The notes beneath the pieces were generated by a model. The model did no database searches and was not told the origin of the DNA. It was given only the letters and a program-made list of their open reading frames with translations. This document shows, piece by piece, positions 48,561-58,743 of a stretch of DNA of 64,000 nt (within the stretch, counting starts at the first letter, position 1; the number at the start of each line of letters is the position of its first letter). A program made the translations under genes and the position numbers. This DNA is from Dolomedes plantarius (lineage: Eukaryota; Arthropoda; Arachnida; Araneae; Dolomedidae). The stretch spans positions 105,772,315-105,836,314 of the forward strand of contig OU015496.1 of NCBI GenBank assembly GCA_907164885.2, read 5' to 3'.

Positions 48561-48564
<4 letters not shown>
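48095..48564. mobile_element. Tigger-like MITE, about 470 bp
   Basis: Ends GAGTAAAACCGCTATTTAAC and, inverted, CAATGAAACCCGGATTTAAC, with repeated CGTTAAAT and ATGCGGGAA phrases inside and TA nearby. Non-coding. Exact ends uncertain by a few bases. Confidence 0.6.
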
Positions 48565-49114
<550 letters not shown>

Positions 49115-49145
49115 GAATTTATAGCCGGCAGGATGTTCTGCAGTG
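49115..49145 (+). promoter_or_regulatory. Candidate primer-binding site of element A
   Basis: AGCCGGCAGGAT lies shortly after the LTR and resembles the complement of the tRNA-Ser T-arm/acceptor 3' half. The usual leading TGG is absent. Confidence 0.35.
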
Positions 49146-49328
49146 AGGATACCAGTTTTAAATTTTTAATTTCAATATGTAAACGGAGTTTTAATTAATT
49201 TTACCAGCACCCGTCGTAAAACTTCATTCGCCCTTTCGTGCGTCGAAAATAGCAGCGAGCAGAAGTGGATTACTGTATTACTGACCTTGGTGGACTTACG
49301 CTGTTCGGTGACCTAGTTTTGAAGAGCA

Positions 49329-51596
49329 ATGAAGAAAGGGGAAAATTCGATTTTGAATCAAACCGTGGACTTAACCGGTGAAAATAACGAGCCACCTCAC
49401 GTCCGCTTTTCCGATGTAAATGTGTTTATTAAGCCCTATTCAAATGAAGTGCCAATCGAAAATTACATCGCAGAATATGAGCAGGTTTCTGAACTGTTGA
49501 CATTAAATCCTATACAAAAAATTATATTCTTTCGCAAGCTGTGTACCGGAAATGTGGAACTATTTCTTCAATCCAAACCCCTGTTTAAAAACTTCGAAGA
49601 ATTAAAAACAGAACTGCTTAAAGAATTTAAGACGGAGATAAGTAAGGCCGAAATACATCAGCAATTGTTAAGACGGAAAAAAGGAAGGGAAGAAACTTAC
49701 GAAGCGTATTACTACACTATCCAGCAAATAGCTTCGAAAGCAGCGATGACCTCGGAAGAGCAAAAATTTTACATCATAAAAGGAATAAACGCACGCCCAG
49801 AAGTAGATCTCCAACTTCGTTCGACAAAAAATTGTGATGAACTAAAACACATGTTAAAACTATTGGATAAGCAAAATTCAGAGGAAAGGACTTTTTATAC
49901 CCCTAAGCTACCAGTTTTCCATAGACCTCCAGCCTGGAGTCCACGCTTCCAACAACACCCAGGAAATTACCGACAGTTTCGGCCAAATTTTGATCTTCAA
50001 CACCAGGAGTGGAGACCGAGGAATAATTTTTATCCGCCCCGTTTCCAGCAACGTCCCAGACCAGGGTTCAACACCAGTGCACCTTCCTTTCAGCCAAGAA
50101 TGACAATGCAGAATCATAATAAAAAGTTTAATGTGAGAACCAACGACAGTGACTGGGTGCCAGTAGTAGAGAGCCTGTTGTGTGGACAGAAAGTCCAGAT
50201 TTTATTCGATTCAGGCTCAACTCTAAATATTTTACCAGGATCCACATTAAATAAAAATCACCAACTAAATTTCAAAAATTGCAACATTAACATTACAGCT
50301 GTGGGACGAAACGTCCAGGTAAGTCAGTATATAATGCTTCCGTTAAAATTGGGTGAAAAAATTGAAACATTAAAATTTTATTACTTACCTAATGTACAAT
50401 TACCATATGTTATATTATCTGGTCATGCTATTGGACTCTTTAATGTCACTATTAACTTTAAAACTAGAGAAATTTTTCAGGATAATAAATTACTTAAGCA
50501 TTTTAACTGTACCAGCTGTCATAATAATAATCCTAATAAGAGAAGTGGTCATGGAAATAATGAAAAAGTATCTGCATTTTTAAGTAATAATAATGATTTA
50601 TGTAATGTGATTTCTTGTAATAATGATAAGTGTGATATTGACAATTTAATTCAAAAATTTGACCATGTTTTTGCTAAGAATAAGTTTGATGTGGGAGAAA
50701 TTAAATTAGAATCGCCAAAAGTAGTCTTAACCTCAGAACTTCCTATAAGTCAAAGACCATACAGAACGTCGCCTAGAGATGACGCAGAGATAAAGAGACA
50801 ATTAGATGCCTTGTTAAAAGCTAAAATTATTAAACCTAGTTATAGCCAATATAGTTCACCTATTACTCTCGCATTTAAGAAAGAAGATAATGCTAGGACT
50901 CGACTATGTATTGACTATAGGAAAATTAACCAAATTACAAAAACCGATTGTGAACCCATTCCCAGAATAGACAGTGTTCTAGACAAATTGACCAATGCTA
51001 AGGTATTTTCTACGTTAGATCTATGTAGTGGGTATTGGCACCTGAAATTAGAGGATGAGGAAGCTGAAAAGCTTGCTTTCACTTCTAACTATAGCTTGTA
51101 CCAATTTACCAGACTGCCGTTTGGATTTAAGAATGCTCCCGCAATATTCCAAAGAACAATTAGGCGTATACTTCATAAATATCAAGTTAACTTTGCTCTA
51201 AATTATTTTGACGATATAATTATTTTCTCAGAGTCATTAGAACAACATATTCAGCACTTAAAGACCATTTTTGAAATTTGTGAAAAGGAAAATATTAAAC
51301 TTAAAAAATCGAAATGTCATTTTGCTAAAGATACTATTGATTTTCTTGGCTATGAAGTTAAGCATGGATCATACAGCCCAAATAATACTAATGTAGAAAC
51401 AATAAAAAAATTATTGGCCCCAAGGAACGTTAAAGATTTACAAAGATTTCTAGGCACCATTAACGTATATCATAAATTTATTTCTGATTACGCTAAAATT
51501 AGAATTCCCTTAAATAACCTTTTAAAGAAAGACCAGAAATGGGCATGGACGCCTGAATGTCAACAAGCTTTTCAAAAACTGAGAAAACGAAGATAG
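49329..51596 (+). CDS. Element A gag-protease-reverse transcriptase polyprotein
   Basis: 755 codons in one frame, no stop between gag and pol. Residues 1-190 are a gag capsid-like region (NYIAEYEQVSELLTLNP ... FEELKTELLKEFK). Residues 195-270 are Pro/Arg/Phe/Gln-rich with no CCHC knuckle, a likely nucleic-acid-binding tail. The protease DSGST is near residue 294. RT has SQRPYRTSP, LCIDYRKINQITKTD, STLDLCSGYWHLKL, LPFGFKNAPAIFQR and the active site YFDDIIIF near residue 627. It would copy element RNA in cytoplasmic particles. It ends at TAG (51594-51596) through a +1 frame break just before RNase H. The ATG at 49329 follows a 214-nt leader. Confidence 0.9.
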   Translation: MKKGENSILNQTVDLTGENNEPPHVRFSDVNVFIKPYSNEVPIENYIAEYEQVSELLTLNPIQKIIFFRKLCTGNVELFLQSKPLFKNFEELKTELLKEFKTEISKAEIHQQLLRRKKGREETYEAYYYTIQQIASKAAMTSEEQKFYIIKGINARPEVDLQLRSTKNCDELKHMLKLLDKQNSEERTFYTPKLPVFHRPPAWSPRFQQHPGNYRQFRPNFDLQHQEWRPRNNFYPPRFQQRPRPGFNTSAPSFQPRMTMQNHNKKFNVRTNDSDWVPVVESLLCGQKVQILFDSGSTLNILPGSTLNKNHQLNFKNCNINITAVGRNVQVSQYIMLPLKLGEKIETLKFYYLPNVQLPYVILSGHAIGLFNVTINFKTREIFQDNKLLKHFNCTSCHNNNPNKRSGHGNNEKVSAFLSNNNDLCNVISCNNDKCDIDNLIQKFDHVFAKNKFDVGEIKLESPKVVLTSELPISQRPYRTSPRDDAEIKRQLDALLKAKIIKPSYSQYSSPITLAFKKEDNARTRLCIDYRKINQITKTDCEPIPRIDSVLDKLTNAKVFSTLDLCSGYWHLKLEDEEAEKLAFTSNYSLYQFTRLPFGFKNAPAIFQRTIRRILHKYQVNFALNYFDDIIIFSESLEQHIQHLKTIFEICEKENIKLKKSKCHFAKDTIDFLGYEVKHGSYSPNNTNVETIKKLLAPRNVKDLQRFLGTINVYHKFISDYAKIRIPLNNLLKKDQKWAWTPECQQAFQKLRKRR

Positions 51597-53313
51597 TTTA
51601 ATCTCAAAACCCATTTTGGCCCTTTATAATTCAAATTATCCTTGCCATGTCTATGTTGATGCGTCAAAAGAAGCCATAGCCTCCATAGTAAAACAAGAAC
51701 ATCCTGATGGAACTCAACATCCAATTGCATATCACTCCCGACGACTTAGACCATATGAAATTAATTATACGATAACGGAATTAGAATGTTTGTCCATAAT
51801 TGATAGTCTTGATAAATTCCATTGCTACCTTCATGGGTCACATTTTACTGTACATACAGATCATCACAGCTTAGTTTGGCTTAAAACTTTTAAAAATCCT
51901 ACAGGTAGACTTTTCAGATGGTCTCTAAAAATTTCTATGTATGATTTTGACATAAAATATAAGAAAGGTACAACTAATGTTGAAGCTGACATGTTAACAA
52001 GAAACCCAATTGCTTTTAATATAACTACAACCCCTCCAGAACCCTTGTTAGATATAAAGGAAATCATCCATTTTCAAATGTTAGAAAATATAACAGCACC
52101 CAGATGTTTTAATAAGGATAATATTGTAGTAGTAAAAAGACAAGGTTTAATCAAAATTGTAGTACCAAAAGCGTTAAGAATTAAATTAATAGAGAAAGTA
52201 CATGAAAAATTTGGTCATCCAGGAATAGCTTCAATGTTAAGAATTATTTCATCTCAATATTATTGGACTAAGATAATTAATGATGTTGGAAATTATGTTA
52301 AACATTGTGAAACTTGTCAAGTAAACAAGAAGTCTCATCAGAAAAAATATGGTTTTATGCAATCTCTTCCTCTGTGTGAAAAACCTTTTGAACTATTATC
52401 AATTGATACTGTAGGTGGTTTAAGTTATTATAATTCTACTAAGAAATATTTACACATTGTAGTTGATCATGCCACTAGGTACATCTGGACATTTCCCTCT
52501 AAAAGTGCCACCACGGAAACCTATATAAATTGTTTGAATTCTATTTTTCAAAATCATGTACCCGAGAAAATTTTAAGTGATAGGAATTCCGCCTTTACCT
52601 CATCAAAGTTTAAACATTTTCTCAGACATAATAATGTTACACAGCTCTTGACATCTGCTCATAGACCGCAGACGAACGGAAAGGTCGAGAGAGTTAACCA
52701 AACCATAGTAACTAGATTAAAATGTAAAGTTAGTAATAGCCCTAGTAATGTGCCATGGACAAAAATCTTAGACTCTGTCACCCAGGAATATAATAATACC
52801 CCTCATTCGGTAACTGGATTTCCCCCAATTTATTTAATGTATGGCGAATTGCCTTATAAAATTTCTTTCCAAGATAATGAGATATACCCTCCTATAGAAG
52901 AAGCTAGAAAAATTGCACAAGAAAGAACTAGACAATATTATCAGTCGAATAAAATAAGATATGACAGAAGATTTCAACAAGTTATATTTAAAGTCGGAGA
53001 TTTAGTTTTATATGAAGAATTTCAATATCCAAATACCCGAAAACTTGCCCCACCGTATTCAGGCCCTTATACTATTCTAAAAAAATGTTCAGATGTTCTT
53101 TTTGAAATTGATAAACCCAATGCTCTTTATAAAACTCCCACTGAGATTGTACATTCTACTCGCCTTCGATTTTTCCGTCTTAGAGAGAATTTTCAGTTAA
53201 ATGATATTAAAAACCCAAGCGAACAGAAACCAGAGGATACTGATGGACTCCCATCAATGGACTGCCAATATTGTGAGTCTCCGAATCTACAACTACTTTT
53301 TAAGGACAACTAA
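51583..53313 (+). CDS. Element A RNase H-integrase
   Basis: Open in the +1 frame from 51583; first internal Met at 51616. RNase H shows VYVDASKEAIASIV, TELECLSIIDSLDKF and HTDHHSLVWL. Integrase has an HHCC zinc-binding module (VHEKFGHPG ... CETCQ), catalytic Asp in LSIDTVGG, Asp in ILSDRNSAFTS and Glu in GKVERVNQ, then a GPYTILKKCSDVLFEIDKP C-terminal domain. It would integrate the cDNA. The frame relation to the upstream ORF means a +1 shift or an inactivating one-base indel. No env-like frame follows. Confidence 0.88.
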   Translation, partial: ENEDSLISKPILALYNSNYPCHVYVDASKEAIASIVKQEHPDGTQHPIAYHSRRLRPYEINYTITELECLSIIDSLDKFHCYLHGSHFTVHTDHHSLVWLKTFKNPTGRLFRWSLKISMYDFDIKYKKGTTNVEADMLTRNPIAFNITTTPPEPLLDIKEIIHFQMLENITAPRCFNKDNIVVVKRQGLIKIVVPKALRIKLIEKVHEKFGHPGIASMLRIISSQYYWTKIINDVGNYVKHCETCQVNKKSHQKKYGFMQSLPLCEKPFELLSIDTVGGLSYYNSTKKYLHIVVDHATRYIWTFPSKSATTETYINCLNSIFQNHVPEKILSDRNSAFTSSKFKHFLRHNNVTQLLTSAHRPQTNGKVERVNQTIVTRLKCKVSNSPSNVPWTKILDSVTQEYNNTPHSVTGFPPIYLMYGELPYKISFQDNEIYPPIEEARKIAQERTRQYYQSNKIRYDRRFQQVIFKVGDLVLYEEFQYPNTRKLAPPYSGPYTILKKCSDVLFEIDKPNALYKTPTEIVHSTRLRFFRLRENFQLNDIKNPSEQKPEDTDGLPSMDCQYCESPNLQLLFKDN

Positions 53314-54392
53314 AAATGGTATAGACTGATCATGTGAAGTTTATTTTGAATTTTGTAATTATCAAGGTGAATTTTGAATTTTATAATATTTGATTTAATG
53401 TCATGATGCATTCTTTTCCTCAGTTGAGTTGTTCTTGTTTTGTTTTTATATTTCTATATTTTTTTTTCAAAAAATTGTCGGGTTGTGATGGCCACACAAC
53501 TCGAAAACATTTTTTTTTTCATTCGGCAAAATTTTTATTTTTGGTTTTTGGGGTTTTTCTTTGAGAGCAACTACAGTTGAGAAACTGAATCCATCTACCT
53601 ACATTTGATTCATCCACAAAAAATTCATTTTGAAGTGGCGGGAGGAATTTGTTTTAACCTCCTTTCCAACTTCATAGTCAGCATTCCTCAGCAAACGTGA
53701 GGATACACGGTTGTTTGAGAGAGATGTGATTTGTGTATAAGAAGTAAGGTATGTTAAAGGTATTAAATGTGTATTGCTATTGAAACGAATTTTGATGTAA
53801 TGAAGTTGTTTTATTAATGTAACAGTACTTTGAAGAAAAAGAAGAGATATTGATATGAAATTAATGTAAAAATTTATAATATTGTAATTTCGCATGAATA
53901 GAGAATTGTTATGAATATAAGAGTACCCAAGGAAGTTTAAAAATATAATAGAGTGAATTTGATTGTGATATAAACAATGTCAGTATTAATAGAATATAAG
54001 GTGAGAAATAATAATACAATATGTGGACAATGTTAAGAGATAGTTTCAGGTAGTGTAAATGTTTATATTGTATTTTATTCATATCAAACATATATCAAGA
54101 TAATGTGTCATGTAATCCTAGAATTTATGTTATCGTCTTATATTTCGAATACAAGTCTTAATTTTGAACTTATACTGTAATTATGGTTAAGTGCATACGA
54201 AGCAAATAAGATGAAGGATAGTAGGGAAACCGCATGGACCTGCTATCTGGAGGAACCGTTGTGGAGTTTGCCAGATATTTTTGTAATCTTCTGTTATATC
54301 CTGTATGATTGTAATATTTTGTAGTTTATTTTTTTTATGTTATGTATGAGAGCCTCCACCCGGGTAGACAACGTTTTTAAAATGGGGGGATA
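53314..54392 (+). other. Element A 3' untranslated region with purine tract
   Basis: About 1.1 kb, AT-rich, no plus-strand frame of note. AATGGGGGGATA at 54381-54392 directly before the LTR is the polypurine primer for plus-strand synthesis. Confidence 0.7.
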
Positions 54393-54752
54393 TGAAAAAT
54401 ATAAAATTTAAGTTGATCCCCTGTAAATTTTCTTCCCTTCCCATGCTTAAGATGGCATTACCAAATTCTGTTTTCAAGAACCCAGGAATATTTTTCATAG
54501 CGTCAGCAATTCCTGGGCAAGCCACGAAACTGTACGACTACTTTTCTATGCCCAAATAAGGTAATCGTCCTGCACAACTGATGCAGCTTGCAAAAAACAT
54601 CTTTGGTCAGCAAATTCTTCAACCGCAGATACCTCTATACTCAAACCCCGGGAATCACTCGGGTGTTGGCTTTCCATTAGATCAGATGTCTGTTTAGCCA
54701 CTTGGAAATAAATTTCTTTTTCTAATAGTTCTGTAATCTGATCTTATTTCAT

Positions 54753-54756
<4 letters not shown>
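54393..54756 (+). repeat. 3' LTR of element A
   Basis: 364 bp. Compared with the 5' LTR I see GAAAAATAT for GAAAGATAT, GTCTGTTT for GTATGTTT and CACTTGG for CACTCGG. Confidence 0.92.

Positions 54757-54842
<86 letters not shown>
54757..54842. repeat. (TA)n microsatellite between elements A and B
   Basis: Nearly pure AT dinucleotides with one TACATA interruption. Only this 86-bp repeat separates two complete retrotransposons. Confidence 0.95.
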
Positions 54843-54846
<4 letters not shown>

Positions 54847-55549
54847 ATAATAAAGCCCCACCTTTTTTACTTAACGCGTATTCTAAATTATCCTTGTTTC
54901 TTCTCAATATAGTACAGTCTCTTTCTTCAAATTGCGACCTAGGAATTGACCAACTAACCATCCAGATTACCCCCTAGTGCACGCGCGTTAAAGATATTTG
55001 TAAACAGGAATCAGGACCACGTGATGTTTTCGCCTCGGTGCGCTTTTCGGAACAACAGGCGACCCTTATGTAATCAAGTCACATGCTCAATTTTAGCCAA
55101 TAAAATTATTTCCCCGCTGTCAGTACCCCTACACTTTATAACCTTCTGTAAAAGTTTAAGGCGTGCTTTTTACTGTCTGTCGATGTCTTGTGCTGTCTAC
55201 GCGCAGCTCCTCTGCTGTCCAATATGATTTAAAATCTGCGTTCTGAATGCGCCCGGCATGGACCGGTGGCGTTGCAATTGTTTGTTTCAAGTTGTCAAGA
55301 TACCTGTGTTTTTCTGAATAATGTGTGTCTACATTAGAATCCGGAATAAATTAATATCCGTCGCATATTTGTTGTGTGCATCCTTCCAATGCCTCGGCAG
55401 TGTGTGGTTTTCCTCCCCGATGTGTCAACAGCTCTCGTGAAATGGTCTTCATCGCCTGACCCTCTGGCTACGTCTACAACATGTGTGTGTTTCATCTCCT
55501 CTACATAATTTAAGTTAAAGTTTACTGTGCGCGTTAACTGATATCATCA
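54843..55549 (+). repeat. 5' LTR of element B
   Basis: TGTGATAATAAAGCCCC to GATATCATCA. Contains TTTATA (55135-55140) as possible TATA element and AATAAA (55345-55350) as polyadenylation signal. Differs from the 3' LTR at GGCATGGACC / GGCAGGGACC. Confidence 0.93.
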
Positions 55550-55575
55550 CAAGAGTCGGTAGGATCCCTGCGTCG
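55550..55575 (+). promoter_or_regulatory. Candidate primer-binding site of element B
   Basis: AGAGTCGGTAGGATCC directly after the LTR resembles the tRNA-Ser-complementary AGTCGGTAGGAT used by 17.6/297-type elements, without the leading TGG. It has a similar CGGYAGGAT core to element A. Confidence 0.4.
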
Positions 55576-56247
55576 GAAGAGAAAGTGGTTGTTTTCAGTT
55601 CGGCGCTGAGTGTTTTGTTTACGTTGTGAACTTCGTTCCAGATCATCGCGGTATATTCTCCTAGTGCTCTTTCGTACGTCATAGTGTGTAATAAATAATC
55701 GTAATGTTCGTGTTCGAGACATGTGAAGGTGTTTGACGTCATTCCGAGTGAATTAAGGTTTACGATGTTCAAGTTTTTGTGTTCTACATTGCATCTGGTT
55801 TTGCTGCAACGGGAAGAAAATTGTGTAAAACGTCAGCTGCTTGTTCCTGGGCTACGGTATCAAACTTCATTTCGTGAGAATTTTTTTTGCAAACTGAAAA
55901 AATGTGTAATCATCTTTTAAGAGTCATCACTTCGAGTGTCGTACTTATGTACTCAGTGTGTGTACTGCCCTGCAAGGAGATGAAAACAAGTGGTGTGCAG
56001 TTTGGTTCAATGTTCCGTCAGTCCAACGTATGCATCAATAAAAATGAAAAAATTTGTTTTTGAAATTAAAAGGTTCACTTTAAAAGAAGTTAAAGGTAGG
56101 TCAGAAAAAATAAGAAAATGAAAATGATCTAATTGATTTATAGTGATGATATGTTATTTTTGTACGGTATTTATGTGAGTGATATTTATATTATTGAAAG
56201 TTTTATGTAATATATTGATGTTTTTACGTTCTGGAAAACTGCTAATC

Positions 56248-57315
56248 ATGTCTGAGAGTGAAGACACAATACCCCCTACCAATGCTGAATTGCCAAATGT
56301 AACCGAAGAGAGTGCTCCAATCGAGCCTAACTCAGTAATTACTAGCACTAGTAATATAATACCCCCTACCAATGTCAACATACCAAATGTACTGGATCAA
56401 AGTACTTTAATGGAACCTAAATTAGTAGCCGCCAGCACCAGTACAGAATTAAAAATGCTTAGTACTGCTGAACAGCACATTATTAGTTTTGATGCCGAAG
56501 CTGGCATGAATCTGGATTCATGGCTAAACTATTTTAACCGAAAGTGTCGGGAAAGTTGTAAAAATGAGGAATGGAAAATAAATAACTTAAGTAAATATTT
56601 AAAGGGGAAAGCACTTACTGTTTTCATTAATTCGTGTTTAGATGTTCAAAATTGGGAACAATTGTGTTTGATTTTGAGGGAAAATTTCATAGAAATCAAG
56701 GTAGTCTCCTTTAGCGAATTCACTAATCTTAAATTAAAGGAGGTTAAAGGGGTTACTGAGTATTTCCATAAGAAATTGGCGTGTGGTCGAAAGCTGGGAT
56801 TATCAAACAGTCTATTAATGGAGGGTTTAACTGATGGTCTTCCTCCAAATCTTCAGCAGTTGATGGCGCTTAGTCCTCCTGCTACCCCAACAGCATGGCT
56901 CACTTTAATTTCTAAATTACTTAAAAGTCAAGAGACACATGCTGAAACTAACAGTCCCAGACCTCCACAAGCAAATAATTTCAGTCCCAGAACTCCACAA
57001 AATGACAGATTTAATTTTAGACCTGGATTTCAACGACCACCATATTATCGAAATTTCAACAGTCGCAATCCAAATAATTTCAATAACTCATACCCAAGAT
57101 TTCAACCACCAAGAACTCACTATAATAATATCCATTCCCAAACTCAACTGCCTCCAGCTCCATGTAGAGAATGTACAGGAAGAGGTATACTGAATGCATA
57201 TCATTGGGTGCAGACGTGCCCCTTTAGAAATGCAATTAGTAATCCGATGGCTCCTCAAGTAGTGGAAAACACTGAGAGTCAGATACCTAACCTTACTGAT
57301 GACAATCAGATGTGA
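56248..57315 (+). CDS. Element B gag
   Basis: 355 codons from ATG 56248 to TGA 57313-57315. A further in-frame ATG at 56179 would add a hydrophobic AT-rich leader, so I prefer the later one. The N-terminus carries two IPPTN-type repeats (IPPTNAELPNV / IPPTNVNIPNV). The capsid-like core spans about residues 75-230 (SFDAEAGMNLDSWLNYFNRK ... TEYFHKKLACGRKLGLSNSL). A Pro/Arg/Asn/Phe-rich tail ends in CRECTGRGILNAYHWVQTC, a Cx2Cx9Hx4C variant of the usual Cx2Cx4Hx4C knuckle. The stop is followed by CAA TTA and pol continues in the same frame. Confidence 0.88.
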   Translation: MSESEDTIPPTNAELPNVTEESAPIEPNSVITSTSNIIPPTNVNIPNVLDQSTLMEPKLVAASTSTELKMLSTAEQHIISFDAEAGMNLDSWLNYFNRKCRESCKNEEWKINNLSKYLKGKALTVFINSCLDVQNWEQLCLILRENFIEIKVVSFSEFTNLKLKEVKGVTEYFHKKLACGRKLGLSNSLLMEGLTDGLPPNLQQLMALSPPATPTAWLTLISKLLKSQETHAETNSPRPPQANNFSPRTPQNDRFNFRPGFQRPPYYRNFNSRNPNNFNNSYPRFQPPRTHYNNIHSQTQLPPAPCRECTGRGILNAYHWVQTCPFRNAISNPMAPQVVENTESQIPNLTDDNQM

Positions 57316-57321
57316 CAATTA
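57313..57321 (+). promoter_or_regulatory. Candidate UGA readthrough site between gag and pol
   Basis: TGA CAA TTA matches stop-CARYYA, the context known from tobamovirus-type readthrough. Pol is in the same frame with no start codon near its beginning, so readthrough is the simplest way to make a gag-pol fusion. Confidence 0.6.
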
Positions 57322-58743
57322 AACGTATCCGGATACATAAATAAGAGACTAATTCCTTGTGTGATAGATACTGGTAGCTCCTTGTCTATCATTCCCTCGA
57401 CTTTGACAACCCAACATAGACTAAAAACACAGACGTCTGAAAGACTTTTAGTCAAACAAGCAAAAGGCCTTCTCCAATTAAAGAGATCATGTTTAATTAA
57501 CTTGTGCATTGGAAATGTTACTAAAAAGGTAAAAATGTACGTTATAGACAATGATTTACCTTATATAATCCTGGGATTACCAGAATGTGGACAATTTCAA
57601 CTAAACATTGATTGTAATTCTATGCAAATTTATCAAAATGGACTAATAATTCCATGTAATAAAATGTTTGTGTGTACACCAATGTCATTTCATATTAATA
57701 ATAATGAGTCCAAATATGTAAATCTTAAACCAAATGTAAGTCAAAATGTAAACAATGTAGGTACTGAGTTGGTTCACATTCCTCTGACCTCTGAAAACAA
57801 TTCTGAAAATTTCCAGACTGTCAATAGAGAGAATGGTGAACTCAATTCTTTACTGTATAAATATTCGCATATATTTTCTAAAGACAAGTATGATATAGGG
57901 TTAATTAGGGTTGAACCCCAGCGTGTTAGACTTACGTCTGAGCTTCCTGTGTCCTTAAGACCTTATCGTACTTCTCCTAAAGAAGAAGAGGAAATAAAAA
58001 GCCAAATTGAGAAATTGTTACAAGCAGGTATTATAAGAGAAAGTAGTAGCTCATACTCGTCTCCCGTCACTTTGGCTTTTAAGCGTGATGAAGGCAAGCG
58101 TACAAGATTATGTATAGATTTTAGAAAATTAAATGCAATTACCAAAACAGATGCTGAGCCTTTACCCCGCATAGATTGCCTACTAGACAAATTAAGTCAA
58201 GCTAAAATATTTTCAACACTAGATTTAACTTCAGGCTACTGGCATATTCCAATTCACCCTCAGGATATTGAAAAACTTGCCTTTGCAACAAGTTTCGGAT
58301 TATTTGAATGGCTTCGTCTACCTTTTGGCTTAAAAAATGCCCCAGGAATCTTTAACAGAACCATTCGTAGAATTTTGGCTAAATATAAGATTAACTTTGC
58401 TTATAACTATTTCGATGATATTATTATTTTTTCTTCATCTGAAGAGGAGCATTGGCAACACTTACAACAAATTTTTGAAATCTGTAAGAAAGAAAACATT
58501 AAACTTAAATTATCTAAATGTGTGTTCGCCAAAGACAAAATTAATTTTCTTGGTTATGAAGTTCAACAAGGAAAAATTACTCCAAATAATGCCAACATTG
58601 ATAGTATTCAGAAGTTACAACCTCCTAAGAACGTAAAGGAGTTGCAACGTTTCTTAGGATCTGTCAATGTATATAATAAGTTTATCCCTAAGTATGCTCA
58701 AATTCGGTATCCATTAAATATACTTTTGAAAAAAAAATGTTAA
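57316..58743 (+). CDS. Element B protease-reverse transcriptase
   Basis: Opens immediately after the gag UGA in the same frame. Protease VIDTGSSLSII lies about 16 codons in. RT has SLRPYRTSPKEEEEI, LCIDFRKLNAITKTD, STLDLTSGYWHIPI, LPFGLKNAPGIFNR and the active site NYFDDIIIF. It ends at TAA in frame just past an A9 run (58729-58737), while RNase H is in the +1 frame. It pairs with element A domain for domain, with clear sequence divergence. Confidence 0.9.
   Translation, partial: QLNVSGYINKRLIPCVIDTGSSLSIIPSTLTTQHRLKTQTSERLLVKQAKGLLQLKRSCLINLCIGNVTKKVKMYVIDNDLPYIILGLPECGQFQLNIDCNSMQIYQNGLIIPCNKMFVCTPMSFHINNNESKYVNLKPNVSQNVNNVGTELVHIPLTSENNSENFQTVNRENGELNSLLYKYSHIFSKDKYDIGLIRVEPQRVRLTSELPVSLRPYRTSPKEEEEIKSQIEKLLQAGIIRESSSSYSSPVTLAFKRDEGKRTRLCIDFRKLNAITKTDAEPLPRIDCLLDKLSQAKIFSTLDLTSGYWHIPIHPQDIEKLAFATSFGLFEWLRLPFGLKNAPGIFNRTIRRILAKYKINFAYNYFDDIIIFSSSEEEHWQHLQQIFEICKKENIKLKLSKCVFAKDKINFLGYEVQQGKITPNNANIDSIQKLQPPKNVKELQRFLGSVNVYNKFIPKYAQIRYPLNILLKKKC

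Noticed and set aside
53599..54091. Minus-strand hydrophobic frames in element A 3' region
   Set aside because: Antisense, AT-rich and without motifs; not an env gene.
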